Shown here: one piece after another, positions 27,301-37,542 of the stretch | Layout: each line of letters starts with the position of its first letter | Numbering within the stretch: the first letter of the stretch is position 1 | NCBI RefSeq assembly: GCF_964199755.1 | Contig: NC_133901.1 | Location: forward strand, 22,229,583 to 22,293,582 | From: Larus michahellis | Lineage: Eukaryota; Chordata; Aves; Charadriiformes; Laridae | Direction of reading: 5' to 3' | DNA length: 64,000 bases | Made by a program: the position numbers and the translations under genes | The notes under the pieces: model-generated | Database searches by the model: none | What the model was told of the DNA's origin: nothing | The model's input: the letters and a program-made list of their open reading frames with translations, nothing else

Positions 27301-30300
27301 GTCAAATAAGCAGGGACAGAACACATTGAAATCTTTAGTGTGGAGTCAAGGAAAGGATGCCCATCTGAAGGAAACTCGAACATGCTAGAGCTGTCTAGTG
27401 ACTGGAAACATCTTCCAGAAGAACGGGGGAGTTGGTAAGCAGAGCTCCAAACAGCAAAGCAGTAGCCTGAGCAAGATGGCATGCTCATATGTTTGTCCCT
27501 CTCAATTAAAGGTGGAGACAATTGGCGATGCCTATATGGTAGTAGGTGGCGTCCCTGTGCCCGTACCCACTCACGCTGAGCGAGTTGCTAACTTTGCCTT
27601 GGGGATGATAATAGCAGCTAAAGGAGTACAGAACCCAGTTTCTGGAAATCCTATCCAAGTAAGTTGTTAACGCAAAGATGCACGTGTGTCTGTCTGCTAC
27701 TTGGGTTGGGCTTCTGGTTAATGTGTTGCAGTAGGACATCAAAGAGCTGCTTCTGACTCCTCTATGACATTGGGCAAGGCCACATGGGTATATTTTTCAT
27801 GAAGAGCCTCTCCCCGTGGATATTTGATATTTTACTGGTGTCCAGTGTTGTGTTAGGATGAACTTTTAGGTGGCTGGATAGCATTAAGAAAGATGTTAAA
27901 TAACAAGTGACGTTTCTGGGGGGTGTTTTATGTCTTTGTAAAGATTAGAGTTGGGATCCATACAGGTCCTGTCTTGGCTGGAGTTGTTGGAGAAAAGATG
28001 CCTCGTTATTGCTTGTTTGGAGACACAGTGAATATAGCTTCCCGGATGGAGAGTCATGGTGTCCCGAGTAAAATTCATCTAAGCTCCAGTGCCTATCAGT
28101 GAGTAACTATGATGGAAACGTTGCCTGTTAACTGCTAAAAAACACTGCCTTGACAGCTGCAGCTTTCACATGTAGATGATGCTGTCTTTAGTCACTGATT
28201 TATGCAGTTTACTTGTAAAGAGAAATCACTGCTTGCAAAGAGTTTTATTTATTCTCATTATTTCAAATGCACTTGTATATGGAGACAGAGGTTTGAGAGT
28301 CTCAATCCTAGAGAGCAAAATATGGTAAAAAAATAATTGTGATAGCTTATTTGGAAATACCAATAGAGTGATGTAAATGTTAGAAAGACGGTCGGAACAT
28401 TTAATTTGACATCCTGCATAACAAAAGCTTTAAAATCTCTCTGATTGAGCACAACAATTTGTGGCAAAACAGTTTTATTTGCACTTACTAAGGATTAAGT
28501 TCATAAACCACTACCTTATTCATGCAGTGAGTAATTTACTTTCCTAAAACTCATGGCACTAAAAATTAAATACTACGTTTTCAAGAATTTTATCTGTGCA
28601 TAAAATATGTTTGCAAGAGGTGGAAGTGAAGACAAGCTACAAAGGAGGAGTACAAAACCATTGTCTGGGCACGTAGGAATGACATTAGGAAAGCCAGAGC
28701 TCAGCTATCATTGAGATGGGCAAAGAAGGTTTGAAGGCAATAACAGGAGCTTCTGCTACGTTAGCAGAAAAGTCTAAATGGAAGTGTGGACCTGCTGTGG
28801 CAGGTGATTTAGTGACAGTGCCTTGAATAAAGGCTTGAGTTACTCAAGGCCTCTCTTGCCTCAGTCTACACTGATGAGGTCTCAAGGTCCCTGCACCTAG
28901 AGTCAGGGTTCAAGGAGCAGGTGAAGTACCAGTATTGGAAGAAGATCAGGGGTCTTTTGAGAAATCTCAGTCTATAGAAGTATATGGGAGCAGATGGGAT
29001 GCCTCTAAGGGTAATGAGAGAGCTGGGTGATGGCATTACAGTGCTGCTGACTGTTATCTTTGGAAGGTCATGAAGATCAGCACCGTAGCGAGCGAAGAAA
29101 GCCAGATGTTACACCTATATTGAAAAATGGCAAGGAGGGCAGGCTGGAGAACTATAGGCTGGTTAGCTTCATGTCAGTCCCAGTGAAAGTCAAGTCCTCT
29201 TGGAAGCCATTTTTGGACACATGAAGGTGGCAATTGGGAATAGCCAGTCTGGATTTACGAGGAGTAAATCATGTTTGACGAACCTGATCGCTTTCTCCAA
29301 TGAAATGACTGGAGATAGTTCTGTCTAACTGGTATTGGCTGCTTCAGTTCTTAATTCCTAGTTACTGATCAATAAGAACCCTCCACCATACTGAGGTATT
29401 TGACTATGTGATCCATTGATTTTTTGATCAGGCTGTACGTGTACAGCTAAAAAGCACAGCACGCTTGAATAAACAGTTGAAACAAACCCTTAGTTGTTCA
29501 CGGATCAATACTGTTTTTCCCAGACTGTTGTGATTTGATTACTTAGATTACAGTAGCTCTTCTAAAACATCAGTGTCATTTTTGCTAATCTTGAATTTTC
29601 CTGTGTCGTTTTGTTTTTGATATTTTAGATGCCTAAAATACAAGAATTTTGAGATGACTGAAAGAGGAGAAATAGAAGTAAAAGGCAAAGGGAAAATGCA
29701 CACATACTTCCTCGTTAGAAATAAAACTGCAACTGAGAATGAGATAATGGGAAGGCCAATGAAAGGCTTAGATTCTGGCCATGAATCTGTTCAGTCCTTT
29801 CAAGAAGGCAGGACTGAAACAATACCAAATTGTCATCAGCCAGGTAGAGTGAACTCCACATCTCTTTCCCCTCCTTGAACAAATGAACTTTAAGACAACT
29901 CAATTGAATATTCTTTTCTGTTCTTCTTTCAGTTACTCAGACTCAGCTAGAGAAGGACCAGACCCCAGCTATTGCAATGAAGTATATTGATGGCCCCACA
30001 GACGCACAAAACAGCCTCAAAAGAAGAAATCAAGCAAAAACTGCAGATTTAAGAGGTGGTTATTTAGTTACCAGCTAGCAAAGACAATAGAACTAGGAAG
30101 TAACTGAGGCTGAGTCTTGCAGCTTTGTTATATTCATCTTCTGAATAATGTTTTACTCAAGCAAGAAATTCATGCCAACATATCCATGTTGGTGAAATTA
30201 ACCATTCTGCACGCTGTTTAGGGCCAAACAAATTCACCTGCAGAGCAATCCTGGGTGTTAATTGTGCACTAGGGAAAAAGAAGCTGACATAGCTGTCAAA

Positions 30301-31018
30301 CCCCAGAGTCCTCCTGGTAGTGCAAACAGAACGGATAAGTGGTAGACAGCTCTTCACGTGGGCGCACCCCAATTGTTCATGTACACATCGGTACCAAAAC
30401 CTTACCACACAAACCCAATACAACCTCTTTTCCTAGAAAAAGCTGCCATTATTATTTGTAGTTATGGGGAAGCCCTTATCAACTCAAACCTGAGAGAGAG
30501 AGACCTCATGGGTTCTGCAGCCTGTCTGTCCTCAAGCCAGTCTCTGGCAGGGGTTAGGAGGATTTATTACCACGCCCATGTTCTGCGACCAAAGTTCGTT
30601 GTCCTTTGAAGTATCTGATACTGAAAAACAGATAATGGGTCTGATGCCATAACAGCCTAATCTAAGGCAGCAAGTCTTGTAATTCTATTTGCATGTTTTG
30701 TGGATTTCATGAAGACTAAATATGTTGCCACTGATTACTAGAAAATATTTTACTGCCTTCCCTCCCACCCGCTTAGACGCGGTAGTTAATGTAGTATATG
30801 GTGTGCTGACAAACAGAAGCCTCTACGGTCATTGAAAACTCACGCTAAAGGAGTGTTTCCTTTCAGGCAAAACTTACGATTCCAAAAGCGATGGGAGTCT
30901 CCATGGCAACCAGCATGCAGATGATGGTCCTTGTCCTCTAAGCCAGGGAAGAGTCAAGCCTGCTACTGAAGAATCACGGATCAGAAACGTTCGCTCTAAT
31001 TTTTGCACTTTACTCTAA
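12130..31018 (+). CDS. GUCY1B2: Soluble guanylate cyclase beta-2-like subunit (16 coding exons)
   Basis: This gene makes the beta-2-type subunit of soluble guanylate cyclase, the haem enzyme that senses NO and converts GTP to cGMP. Sixteen exons join in frame to 780 codons. The order is an H-NOX haem domain (about 2-180) with a His at about 103 (LDALH) matching the haem-ligand His105 of beta-1, and Y132-x-S134-x-R136 matching the haem-propionate motif. Next come a linker, a PAS-like HNOBA region (about 255-400), a coiled coil (about 405-447) and the cyclase domain (about 468-650). The cyclase domain has metal Asp479 and Asp523, guanine-selecting Glu519 and Cys589, and Asn596/Arg600. The tail ends in the CaaX box CTLL, as rat beta-2 ends in a prenylation motif. 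No stop or frameshift is seen. The symbol follows the closest family; the chromosomal neighbours suggest it could instead be an ohnolog of GUCY1B2. Confidence 0.93.
12827..12900 (+). CDS. GUCY1B2: Cyclase exon 2 (residues 2-26)
   Basis: This 74-nt exon starts after TTTTGCAG and ends before GTAATG. It encodes [11 protein letters not shown] and the conserved YGEETWEKL segment that opens the H-NOX domain. It ends two bases into an Arg codon. Confidence 0.92.
13750..13844 (+). CDS. GUCY1B2: Cyclase exon 3 (residues 26-58)
   Basis: This 95-nt exon lies between acceptor GTTGCAG and donor GTAAGC. It continues the H-NOX domain with the family-like stretch [19 protein letters not shown]. The following intron is only 194 bp. 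Confidence 0.9.
14039..14199 (+). CDS. GUCY1B2: Cyclase exon 4 (residues 58-111), haem-ligand His
   Basis: This 161-nt exon encodes [15 protein letters not shown] and the [10 protein letters not shown] segment, whose His (about 103) matches the proximal haem ligand of beta-1. The exon ends CAG and is followed by GCAAGT, so its intron uses a GC donor with a normal AG acceptor. Confidence 0.93.
14577..14676 (+). CDS. GUCY1B2: Cyclase exon 5 (residues 112-145), YxSxR motif
   Basis: This 100-nt exon lies between TTTTTCCTCAG and GTAATT. It encodes [15 protein letters not shown] and [10 protein letters not shown]. The Tyr, Ser and Arg of YYSDR correspond to the residues that hold the haem propionates in H-NOX domains. 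Confidence 0.93.
15836..16056 (+). CDS. GUCY1B2: Cyclase exon 6 (residues 145-218)
   Basis: This 221-nt exon lies between CCCCTTCAG and GTATTT. It closes the H-NOX domain ([12 protein letters not shown], then [12 protein letters not shown]) and begins a polar Ser/Glu/Lys-rich linker that is poorly conserved in the family. The next intron is only 87 bp. Confidence 0.92.
16144..16249 (+). CDS. GUCY1B2: Cyclase exon 7 (residues 219-254)
   Basis: This 106-nt exon lies between TTTCAACAG and GTGAGA. It completes the variable linker and then encodes [15 protein letters not shown], a segment shared with rat beta-2. Confidence 0.9.
16250..17905 (+). other. Cyclase intron 7
   Basis: This 1.66-kb intron has GTGAGA and CACAG ends. 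It is AT-rich and I recognise no repeat or exon in it. Confidence 0.7.
17906..18009 (+). CDS. GUCY1B2: Cyclase exon 8 (residues 254-288)
   Basis: This 104-nt exon starts after CACAG and ends before GTAGGA. It encodes [18 protein letters not shown] and FHMVFD, the start of the PAS-like HNOBA region. Its first bases are GTAAG, so the exon start also looks like a splice donor. Confidence 0.92.
18010..19549 (+). other. Cyclase intron 8
   Basis: This 1.54-kb intron runs from GTAGGA to a T-rich tract ending TTTTTAAG. No exon or repeat is recognised within it. Confidence 0.7.
19550..19766 (+). CDS. GUCY1B2: Cyclase exon 9 (residues 289-361)
   Basis: This 217-nt exon ends before GTACTT. It encodes the core of the HNOBA region, including [28 protein letters not shown] and [16 protein letters not shown], all close to the beta-2 family. 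Confidence 0.94.
19767..23969 (+). other. Cyclase intron 9
   Basis: At 4.2 kb this is the largest intron of the gene. Its first half is occupied by a reversed CR1 element (see 20,145-22,060). The rest is AT-rich with a short AAT/AAC simple repeat near 23,328-23,350. No exon is seen. Confidence 0.75.
20145..22060 (-). mobile_element. CR1-type LINE, degraded and partial, antisense to the gene
   Basis: On the minus strand the translation shows a CR1 endonuclease start ([15 protein letters not shown], then [14 protein letters not shown]), followed by [11 protein letters not shown]-like and FSYFNICW segments. Further along come reverse-transcriptase-proximal remnants ([17 protein letters not shown], then [17 protein letters not shown]) and the C-terminal [15 protein letters not shown] block. 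Stops and frame changes interrupt it. The part between about 20,900 and 21,440 is hard to assign and may be decayed ORF2 or inserted DNA. The element is inactive. Confidence 0.85.
23970..24290 (+). CDS. GUCY1B2: Cyclase exon 10 (residues 361-468), coiled coil
   Basis: This 321-nt exon, the largest of the gene, starts after TTCAAACAG and ends before GTGAAT. It encodes [18 protein letters not shown], then [18 protein letters not shown], and a long charged helix rich in Glu and Lys. That helix is the coiled-coil signalling element leading to [14 protein letters not shown] at the edge of the cyclase domain. Confidence 0.95.
24291..25052 (+). other. Cyclase intron 10
   Basis: This 762-bp intron has GTGAAT and CTCACAG ends. 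Nothing else is recognised. Confidence 0.7.
25053..25201 (+). CDS. GUCY1B2: Cyclase exon 11 (residues 468-517), first metal Asp
   Basis: This 149-nt exon ends before GTATGT. It encodes [17 protein letters not shown] and [12 protein letters not shown]. Asp479 in FSD is the first metal-binding residue of class III cyclases. Beta-1 subunits lack it, so beta-2 is unusual in having it. Confidence 0.95.
25202..27511 (+). other. Cyclase intron 11
   Basis: This 2.3-kb AT-rich intron contains the 3' end of a CR1 element at 26,283-26,345. An open stretch at 26,733-27,028 encodes nothing recognisable. The acceptor is CTCAATTAAAG, a fairly weak pyrimidine tract. Confidence 0.7.
26283..26345 (+). mobile_element. 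CR1 3' end fragment
   Basis: The sequence reads GGTTGGACTCGATGATCTC, then CTTTCCAACC, and ends in a direct repeat of ATTCTATG. This is the typical 3' terminus of avian CR1 elements. Only the last 60 or so bases are present, as expected from 5' truncation. Confidence 0.9.
27512..27658 (+). CDS. GUCY1B2: Cyclase exon 12 (residues 518-566), second metal Asp
   Basis: This 147-nt exon ends before the strong donor GTAAGT. It encodes [17 protein letters not shown] and [14 protein letters not shown]. Glu519 helps recognise guanine and Asp523 is the second metal-binding residue. Confidence 0.95.
27944..28098 (+). CDS. GUCY1B2: Cyclase exon 13 (residues 567-618), catalytic core
   Basis: This 155-nt exon lies between TTTGTAAAG and GTGAGT. 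It encodes [19 protein letters not shown] and [18 protein letters not shown]. Cys589 completes the guanine-selecting pair. Asn596 and Arg600 match the residues that stabilise the transition state in class III cyclases. Confidence 0.95.
28099..29628 (+). other. Cyclase intron 13
   Basis: This 1.5-kb intron has GTGAGT and TATTTTAG ends. About half of it is a CR1 fragment (28,610-29,330). Confidence 0.75.
28610..29330 (+). mobile_element. CR1-type LINE internal fragment
   Basis: Broken plus-strand translation gives CR1 ORF2 pieces in order: [17 protein letters not shown] (the segment before the reverse transcriptase), then [18 protein letters not shown] and [21 protein letters not shown] (reverse-transcriptase motifs). 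Many stops and frameshifts are present. Neither the 3' terminus nor the endonuclease is here. Confidence 0.85.
29629..29843 (+). CDS. GUCY1B2: Cyclase exon 14 (residues 618-690)
   Basis: This 215-nt exon starts after GATATTTTAG and ends before GTAGAG. It encodes the end of the cyclase domain ([19 protein letters not shown]), then [10 protein letters not shown], also found in rat beta-2, and the start of a hydrophilic tail. The next intron is 89 bp. Confidence 0.94.
29933..30055 (+). CDS. GUCY1B2: Cyclase exon 15 (residues 690-731), C-terminal tail
   Basis: This 123-nt exon starts after CTTCTTTCAG and encodes a Lys/Gln-rich, poorly conserved tail. Its donor, GTGGTT, is weak. If unspliced, the frame continues for seven residues (GGYLVTS) to a stop at 30,076-30,078. 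That would give a shorter protein lacking the CaaX box. Confidence 0.8.
30867..31018 (+). CDS. GUCY1B2: Cyclase exon 16 (residues 731-780), CaaX terminus
   Basis: This terminal exon starts after TTTCCTTTCAG and keeps the frame. It ends RSNFCTLL followed by TAA at 31,016-31,018. Cys-Thr-Leu-Leu fits a CaaX box with Leu last, which favours geranylgeranylation. Rat beta-2 also ends in a prenylation motif, which supports this exon as the true end of the gene. Confidence 0.85.
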
Positions 31019-34000
31019 GTTTCTTACTTTTTACATTAAACAGAGGAATTTTATTATAATTTAGTGCATTTTGCTGTTGTGGGACTGATTTTGTATATCA
31101 AGTACCACATGATTTTGTAAAAAAAAAAAAGAAAACAAAAGAAAAAAGACATTTCATCACAGTTTTCAGCAAAAAGAAAATAATGGAGGATATTTTTTTT
31201 AAATCAATCTACGCATGCCATATAATACTCCCACTGGAGAATGAAACCACCACAAGATGCTTTGACGACCTATTTTTCAGCCTCTGCCATGTCTTTGGAT
31301 GTCCCTGTGTAAAAATCACTTTTTGGTATGTCATGCAGCAAATTGAGAAAGAGGTGACTCATCCAGCTAGAAATATTCCTACTCAAATCAGCACTTGCCA
31401 TAAAAGAAACATTCCCTGAAGTGACCATCTGTCTTGACTTCAGCACAGCCAACTTCTCCACGTAAGGTTAGCGGAGTCTGAGCTACATTTTAACTGTGAT
31501 GACAGTTTGATCTCCTAATGGGTCTTTTATTGGGTAAAAGCATTACGCAGTAGAAGTGCCGAATAGATCTAATACAACCTGTATTTTTCCAGCCAGAAGA
31601 GAAAATTCTGTGTATTTTATAGCACACAGCAGTAAAACCCCATCCGTGACCTTTGAACCAGCTGTCCATGCTGTACTTAGATGATCGTAGAAGGACACAC
31701 ACGTGGAGTTACGTAGCATCACAACACTGAAGGACTGTTCAAGGCCTATGAACTATTTGAGACCTTCAAACGAGTTGCCAGTTTATTTCTCATTTTCTCA
31801 CCCCAGTTAAAGAAAAATAAAGTCTCAGGACTCAGCCTGTCAGTGCTGGAATTAATGTTGTTAATGTCATTGAAAATAACGGCATTAAAAATCAACATTA
31901 CTTACCTGGTGTCAGAGGCTCCTCAGCTGAATTACTTCCACGCTGCTATATTCTTAGATTATGACTTATCATAAATGGCAGAGAAAAATTGAAGTTCAGC
32001 TGTCAGGGATTTAAGATGTAGGAGCAAAAATACAATGGATATAAAGGTTGTGGACAATTTGGCACATCATAAATTGTGCTCTCCCTCCCATAAGGGGAGC
32101 TTGGAGTAGGTGGAACGTGCTTGTACTGGGTGACTTTGACAGGAGATGCGCCCTGCACACCCATTTATTACCTGTGGGCATGGGTTCGTTGTCTAAGGAT
32201 GCAAGCATGGGACCTATTTGAACTTTGAGCAAGAACTCACTGCAGATGATAACGTTACTCCTCTGTTACAGCCTGGAGCATCACATTTCCACCTCTGTGT
32301 CTGTGGCAAGAGTGAGGCTCTTTAAACACCAGACAGAGAGGTAAGACTGATGAAAGGCATCTCTTCCTCTCTATAATATAACAAGATGAAATTTCACCTG
32401 GTCAGATTTTCTTTCTATATCTCTGAGGCAGTGGCTCCCTTGTCTGGGTGCTCTACAGCTCTGACTAGTAGTGTCTGCAAGTAGTGCAGACCAGCAGAGG
32501 AGGACGTGTAGAGCAAAACCATCAGTGCTGTTGTCCACACTACAGATATTTCAGAGGGCTTGCTAGTGTGGTCCCACTCACTGAATACCTGTTAGATTTT
32601 GGAGCACCTTACAAGCACATCCTCCGACTTAGTTTCATCCAGAAGATATCCATTTGTGTGCTTCGAGACCACTCCTCAATGTGAAGCAAAGGCTGGTAAG
32701 TGGGTTTGACCAGGAAATTCACTCAGGAGGGTACTCCTGACTCTGAAATGCTGATGTAGACGCACCCTTTAACATTAGCACTTTTCACAGTATAACTGAG
32801 GTGCACCATTCTGGGAGAATGCAGTTTCATGAATGGCAGGATTTACTTATTTATAATGATTTTGCTATCTAGGCACTGTTCATTATTTTGGTAAGGGCGA
32901 GATCTACTGTAGGTTGAAGATGCATCTAAGGATTATTATTGTTAACTTGGATATCAAGATTTTAAACATTTGACTGTGTGCTACCCTCAGACACACAACA
33001 TCTAAATTTCACCTTCATCCTCGGTAACTCCTCCCCGTGGGCCCAGCGCTCATGGCTTTGCACTTATGCATTATGAACACAGCTTCAAAAAGACTTTCCT
33101 AAAGAAAGACAATGCCCAACTTCTCCCTCACTTACAATGATTTAAACATGAAGTTAAATCGGCACCACTGATTCAAGTTGAGAATCAACTCTGACAAGAC
33201 TTCTTTGTCTCCAACCTAGCGATGCGTTTCACTGCTCTTGACTGGTCATGCTGATGGAACGGAGAACTCGTCGTTTAACAAATGGCAGTGGTGGACTCTC
33301 TCTTTATCAGCATTTGCTATGGAGATTTAAAGCAACAGCCCCAAGCACAAGCCTGACACAGGGGTGTACGTCTCTGAGAGCGTACATGCCAATGCAGGAG
33401 GGAACCTCTTGCTGTCTCAGCTGCTCTTGCAGTCCCATACTTATGTGGCTGAATATGACTGACCAGCTCTCCAAAAGGAATGATTTCCAATTGGAAATGC
33501 TCTGTAATCCAACAAGCCTGGCTATCGGTGACTAGGGCTTAGTATATATTCCAGAGTGGTTTTAGGTAGAAGCCCAGGCCTCCTCTGAACTTGTATGGAT
33601 TCTCTTGGGAAGAAGAAAGAAAAGGACCATGGTTTAATTGCTGCCTATATCTCTCTGCCCAAATTTTAACATGTGCTTTGCTTATTCCCGCCCTTTTTGC
33701 GCTGAACAATCTATGAATGTTTAATATTGGAATGTTTTAATTGCCAGTAAGAGCTCCATGGTAAGTGACTTCATGCTGTGCTGTGGTAAAACTGATGTGC
33801 TAAGTGGCTTCTCTGTGGCCTCTGCTACAACGTGGTTCTCCTGGAGATGCAGAGCTAGGTCAAATCTGCACAATTGCTTTTAAAAATCAATGATGTGCCT
33901 GTGCATCATCGTATGTTCTTAAGTCTGTGGGCACTGCTAAAGACTGCAAAAGTATAATTCAAAAATAAATCTTTCCATGAATATACTGATGGCCATTTGT

Positions 34001-35110
34001 CAATGACTGCTTTGATTCCTTTCCCTCTTTTGCCTTCCACCTTTTCTGTTCATTTTCCTTCTGAGGATAGAAAAGTTTAAGTCCATTATACCTTAATAAA
34101 TGCCCAGTGAGTTTAATTTCTTGACTGTACACAAAGTTATATGTATTTGTGAGACACCAAATTGGCAGCCAGTATTGTCACTGTCATATGCTTACTAATA
34201 CACAGTCTTAGTGTCAGTGACCTATCTACATTGAATTGTCATGAAAAGGGTGGGAGAAGCGCATTCCCTTTGCTGCTTCATGGAAGCTGAGGCTTAGAAA
34301 ACTTAAAAGTTGAGATTTTTGAAAGCTTTCTAGCGCATATGGAATCCGAAATCCCATTACAAACACCAAATCTGGTGTTCCACCATGAATTTTCATAGAC
34401 CTTAGGTAACTCAAAGGTCTAGGGGCCAGATTTTAAAAGACATTTGTTGTTACTTTGCTAAGTGAAATCGACTGGATTTAGATGCTTAACTGAACACATA
34501 TGCCATGTCCTGTTTCTGGCAATGGAGCTTTCATTAAAACATTTACAAACCACTTCCCTGTAAATGCCTTCTAAAACGAGCTGTTCAGTAGACTTTCCAA
34601 ACTGTAACCTCATTTGCTGGAAATCACTGATTCATTACTTCTGCCATTACAATGCAACTCTCTATGGACCCAAGCTGAAAATAAAATCCACAAATAAAAT
34701 AGCATTGAAAGTGAAATCATTACTTCATTGGTGAGAATCTATTAGAAATGTACTTGAATATACAAAACGGTGCATTTCAAAATGAGAAAAGGAGCACAGA
34801 TTTTTATACAACATTACGGATAATCCAGAGGGGATTTTTTTCCACCAGGTCTCTGCTTTCACTTTTGAAGCCTCGAGTTTAAGAATAGACAATGAGATGA
34901 ACATCTTCTTTAAAGTTACTAGTACGAACACCTACTGTTCATGCGTTCTCTGTGCAATCCAATTTTCAGTGCTGCCTGTACATAAAGAAACAGCAATTTT
35001 GTGCAGTATTTTTGGTCCATAAGTACTTGTAATCAAAATAAACAAGTGGGACACAGTCTTTACTCATATGACTAGAGCTAGCAAGTACTCATCATTTTTT
35101 ACAAGCAGTT
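31019..35110. other. 3' side of the cyclase gene and convergent intergenic region
   Basis: This holds the cyclase 3'UTR, of uncertain length, and AT-rich DNA between two genes that point at each other. Candidate poly(A) signals are ATTAAA at 31,035 and AATAAA at 31,816. An A-rich run lies near 31,119-31,148. No exon or repeat is recognised. Confidence 0.5.
31816..31821 (+). promoter_or_regulatory. Candidate poly(A) signal of the cyclase gene
   Basis: AATAAA lies about 800 bases after the stop codon and is followed within 60 bases by a GT-rich stretch. ATTAAA at 31,035-31,040 is an alternative, but it is only 17 bases after the stop. The choice needs transcript data. Confidence 0.35.
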
Positions 35111-35127
35111 TGTACTTCTCTCTCACA

Positions 35128-35133
35128 TTTATT
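35128..35133 (-). promoter_or_regulatory. Candidate poly(A) signal of CCDC195
   Basis: AATAAA on the minus strand lies about 780 bases beyond the CCDC195 stop codon. It would give a 3'UTR of roughly 0.8 kb. Sequence alone cannot prove that it is used. Confidence 0.3.
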
Positions 35134-35906
35134 TTGCATCCGTTTGCTGAATTTCTGCTAATGATTCTTGATCCCAGCCACGCTTGGAAGACATTCCTGA
35201 AAAATTCTGATATTAAAAATTCTTCCTATTTTGATCTGGTGTATGATGTCTAGTCTCTGACCGGATGAACACACCAAGTCAGAAACAGATTTGCAGTCAC
35301 ATTTACATACTGATTAGCACTTACTTTCCCCTGTGCCCCCTTAGAGATGAACCCCAAATGGACATAAAGAGTCATTGCCAAGCTTTGTAGAAATTCAGAG
35401 TGATGTTAAGAGGGCATTACAGATTCAGCTAACTTTGCTGTGTTAGTATCGTTAAGTTTCAAAGCTTCACATACAGAGAAAACCTGACAGGCTCTTTAAC
35501 AGCTCTCATTTTGTCACTCACATCAAATACCTTTCTGACAAGGGAATCGGCAAACACAAGTGGCAACATGATTTCCACTGTTTGTGACAAACACCTCGAA
35601 ATCGGCTTCAACGTCCTGTTTACAGCAGTCCTAAGGTGAGGCATCCTTCAGACACATTGCACAGAAGCTACTGTGTGGAGGAACCTTTGCTATCGTGTGG
35701 CTTCATCACGGTGCTCCGTCTTCCAGGCGGCTTCGGCGTGGCTTCCATTTCCTTGCTAAACATGGGGCCAGTGACCCGCAACACAGGCTGGGTGGTTCTC
35801 CGCAGGCACCCTGCCAAAGCGTTTTGCAGGAAAGGAACCTGACACGTAGCTATCATTTAAGGCCAATTTATCTCAAGAATCAATGGGCCTTTAAAAATTC
35901 ACCAGC

Positions 35907-36039
35907 TCACATGTCCTTTTCAGTGATGGTGGTTAACCGTTTTGTGCTTTGATTCTGTGGGCTTTTGAGAGAACCCCGATTTTCAGCATATGATGACATA
36001 TCCATTGGTAAGAGGAAACTAACGGCCTTTACTTTACCC
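35907..36039 (-). CDS. CCDC195: CCDC195 exon 3, conserved C-terminus and stop
   Basis: On the minus strand this exon follows TTTTTCTCCAG. The first base completes an Arg codon, then GKVKAVSFLLPMDMSSYAEN is encoded. The protein ends EKDM before TGA at 35,907-35,909. This is the best conserved part of the protein after the coiled coil. Confidence 0.88.
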
Positions 36040-37499
36040 CTGGAGAAAAACAAGAAAGCATTATGAGGATTAAAAATGTATAAAATATGTAAAGAAACTA
36101 AATAAAACCACCCCAGCAAGCAAAAGGTAAATGCTTTCAGCGCTTGCACGCCGCACGGAGGCAGGAATTCATGTCCCGCTGGGACAAAGCTCACACGGTC
36201 TTCCCACGGGACCGAGCATGGCTTGCCTGTCTGCTGGAAGCATCTGCCTTTTTCCACCCATCCTTACGGCTCCCTGTCAGACTGTGAAAACAGAGGGACA
36301 GGCTCCTTTATGTGTCCCCAAAGCAGTTGTTTGGCAAGTAAGAGGACTGGGTTTTGCAGAGCTTTGCTTTTCGTTCTGAGTCTCCTCTGCAATCACTGGC
36401 AGCTCACTCCGGCCCTTGGGGAACAGGAGAAAGGAAAGCCATGAAACTATGGAAGTACTTCTTGTTGGTTACAGGGGGGTGTCTGTGATTTCCTTGCCCC
36501 TTCTCACCTGCCAGTTAGACCTGTCCCACTGGAAGGTGAAACGCCTGAACACCCCAGTGGTGACATTTGTACTAAATGTGCCTTGTGCATTTTGTAGTTT
36601 TACTGTAACAGTCCTGAAAACAATTCCCAGCCTCCCCTATCCTGCCTAGTGTATTAAAATATTTAGTCTTTTTTATTTACCCAAGAAAGTGGGAGTCATG
36701 GTATAAAGAATGCTTTAGCATATATGAATGAAAATGTCATAGACATGCAAATTAATGAGTATTTATTAGCAGGGCTGTCATTTTATTACTTGGACACAAC
36801 TGCACTCGAGATAAATCCAAGGTGCTACCTCTAAAGAGTTCATTTTAAAGCAGAAATATTCAACGTCACATACAGGATTATAGTTTTGGAACAAGGTGTG
36901 AGAAAACTAAAATAAACAAAGAGAAAAACCTGTCACGGCTCAGCATGCTGGGAAGCAAAAATGTCATCACTGTAAAAAATTAAGCTTAATTAGCTTGCTG
37001 AACTCATTGCCACAAATTATCCCACTAGTTAAAAGCTTACAAAGATTTCCCTCTGTGTTAGACCTTTGTGTATATAAAGGGAAACATCCACCATTTCGAC
37101 CAGAAAATATATAAATTTTTTTGCCATATAAGAAACACAAAGCTTTAACCTTCAGGATATGACCCAGGCTGTAGAGGGGGGTAGGTAAAAGGCCTTTCCA
37201 CAGCCATTCCTGCTCCTAAAGCAGCAACATTGAGCAGCCGAGGGGCATGGTGCCACACTCACTGCCGTTCCCAGCTGACAAGGCAGCTCTAAAGAGAGCA
37301 ATAAAATAACAAGCGCCGTTCCTTTGGCCACTGGGTAACGGATGCTCTTAAACCCGTAGGTCCCGAGGCATTAGTTGTAATTGATCTATGTCGCTATTTC
37401 GATTGCTTTGAAAGCTGTCTTTCCCCTTAGGAGAAAGCAGCAGAATTTGCCGTTGCCGTTCCTGCTCCTGCAGACTGACCCCGTGTTTCCTAACACACA

Positions 37500-37542
<43 letters not shown>

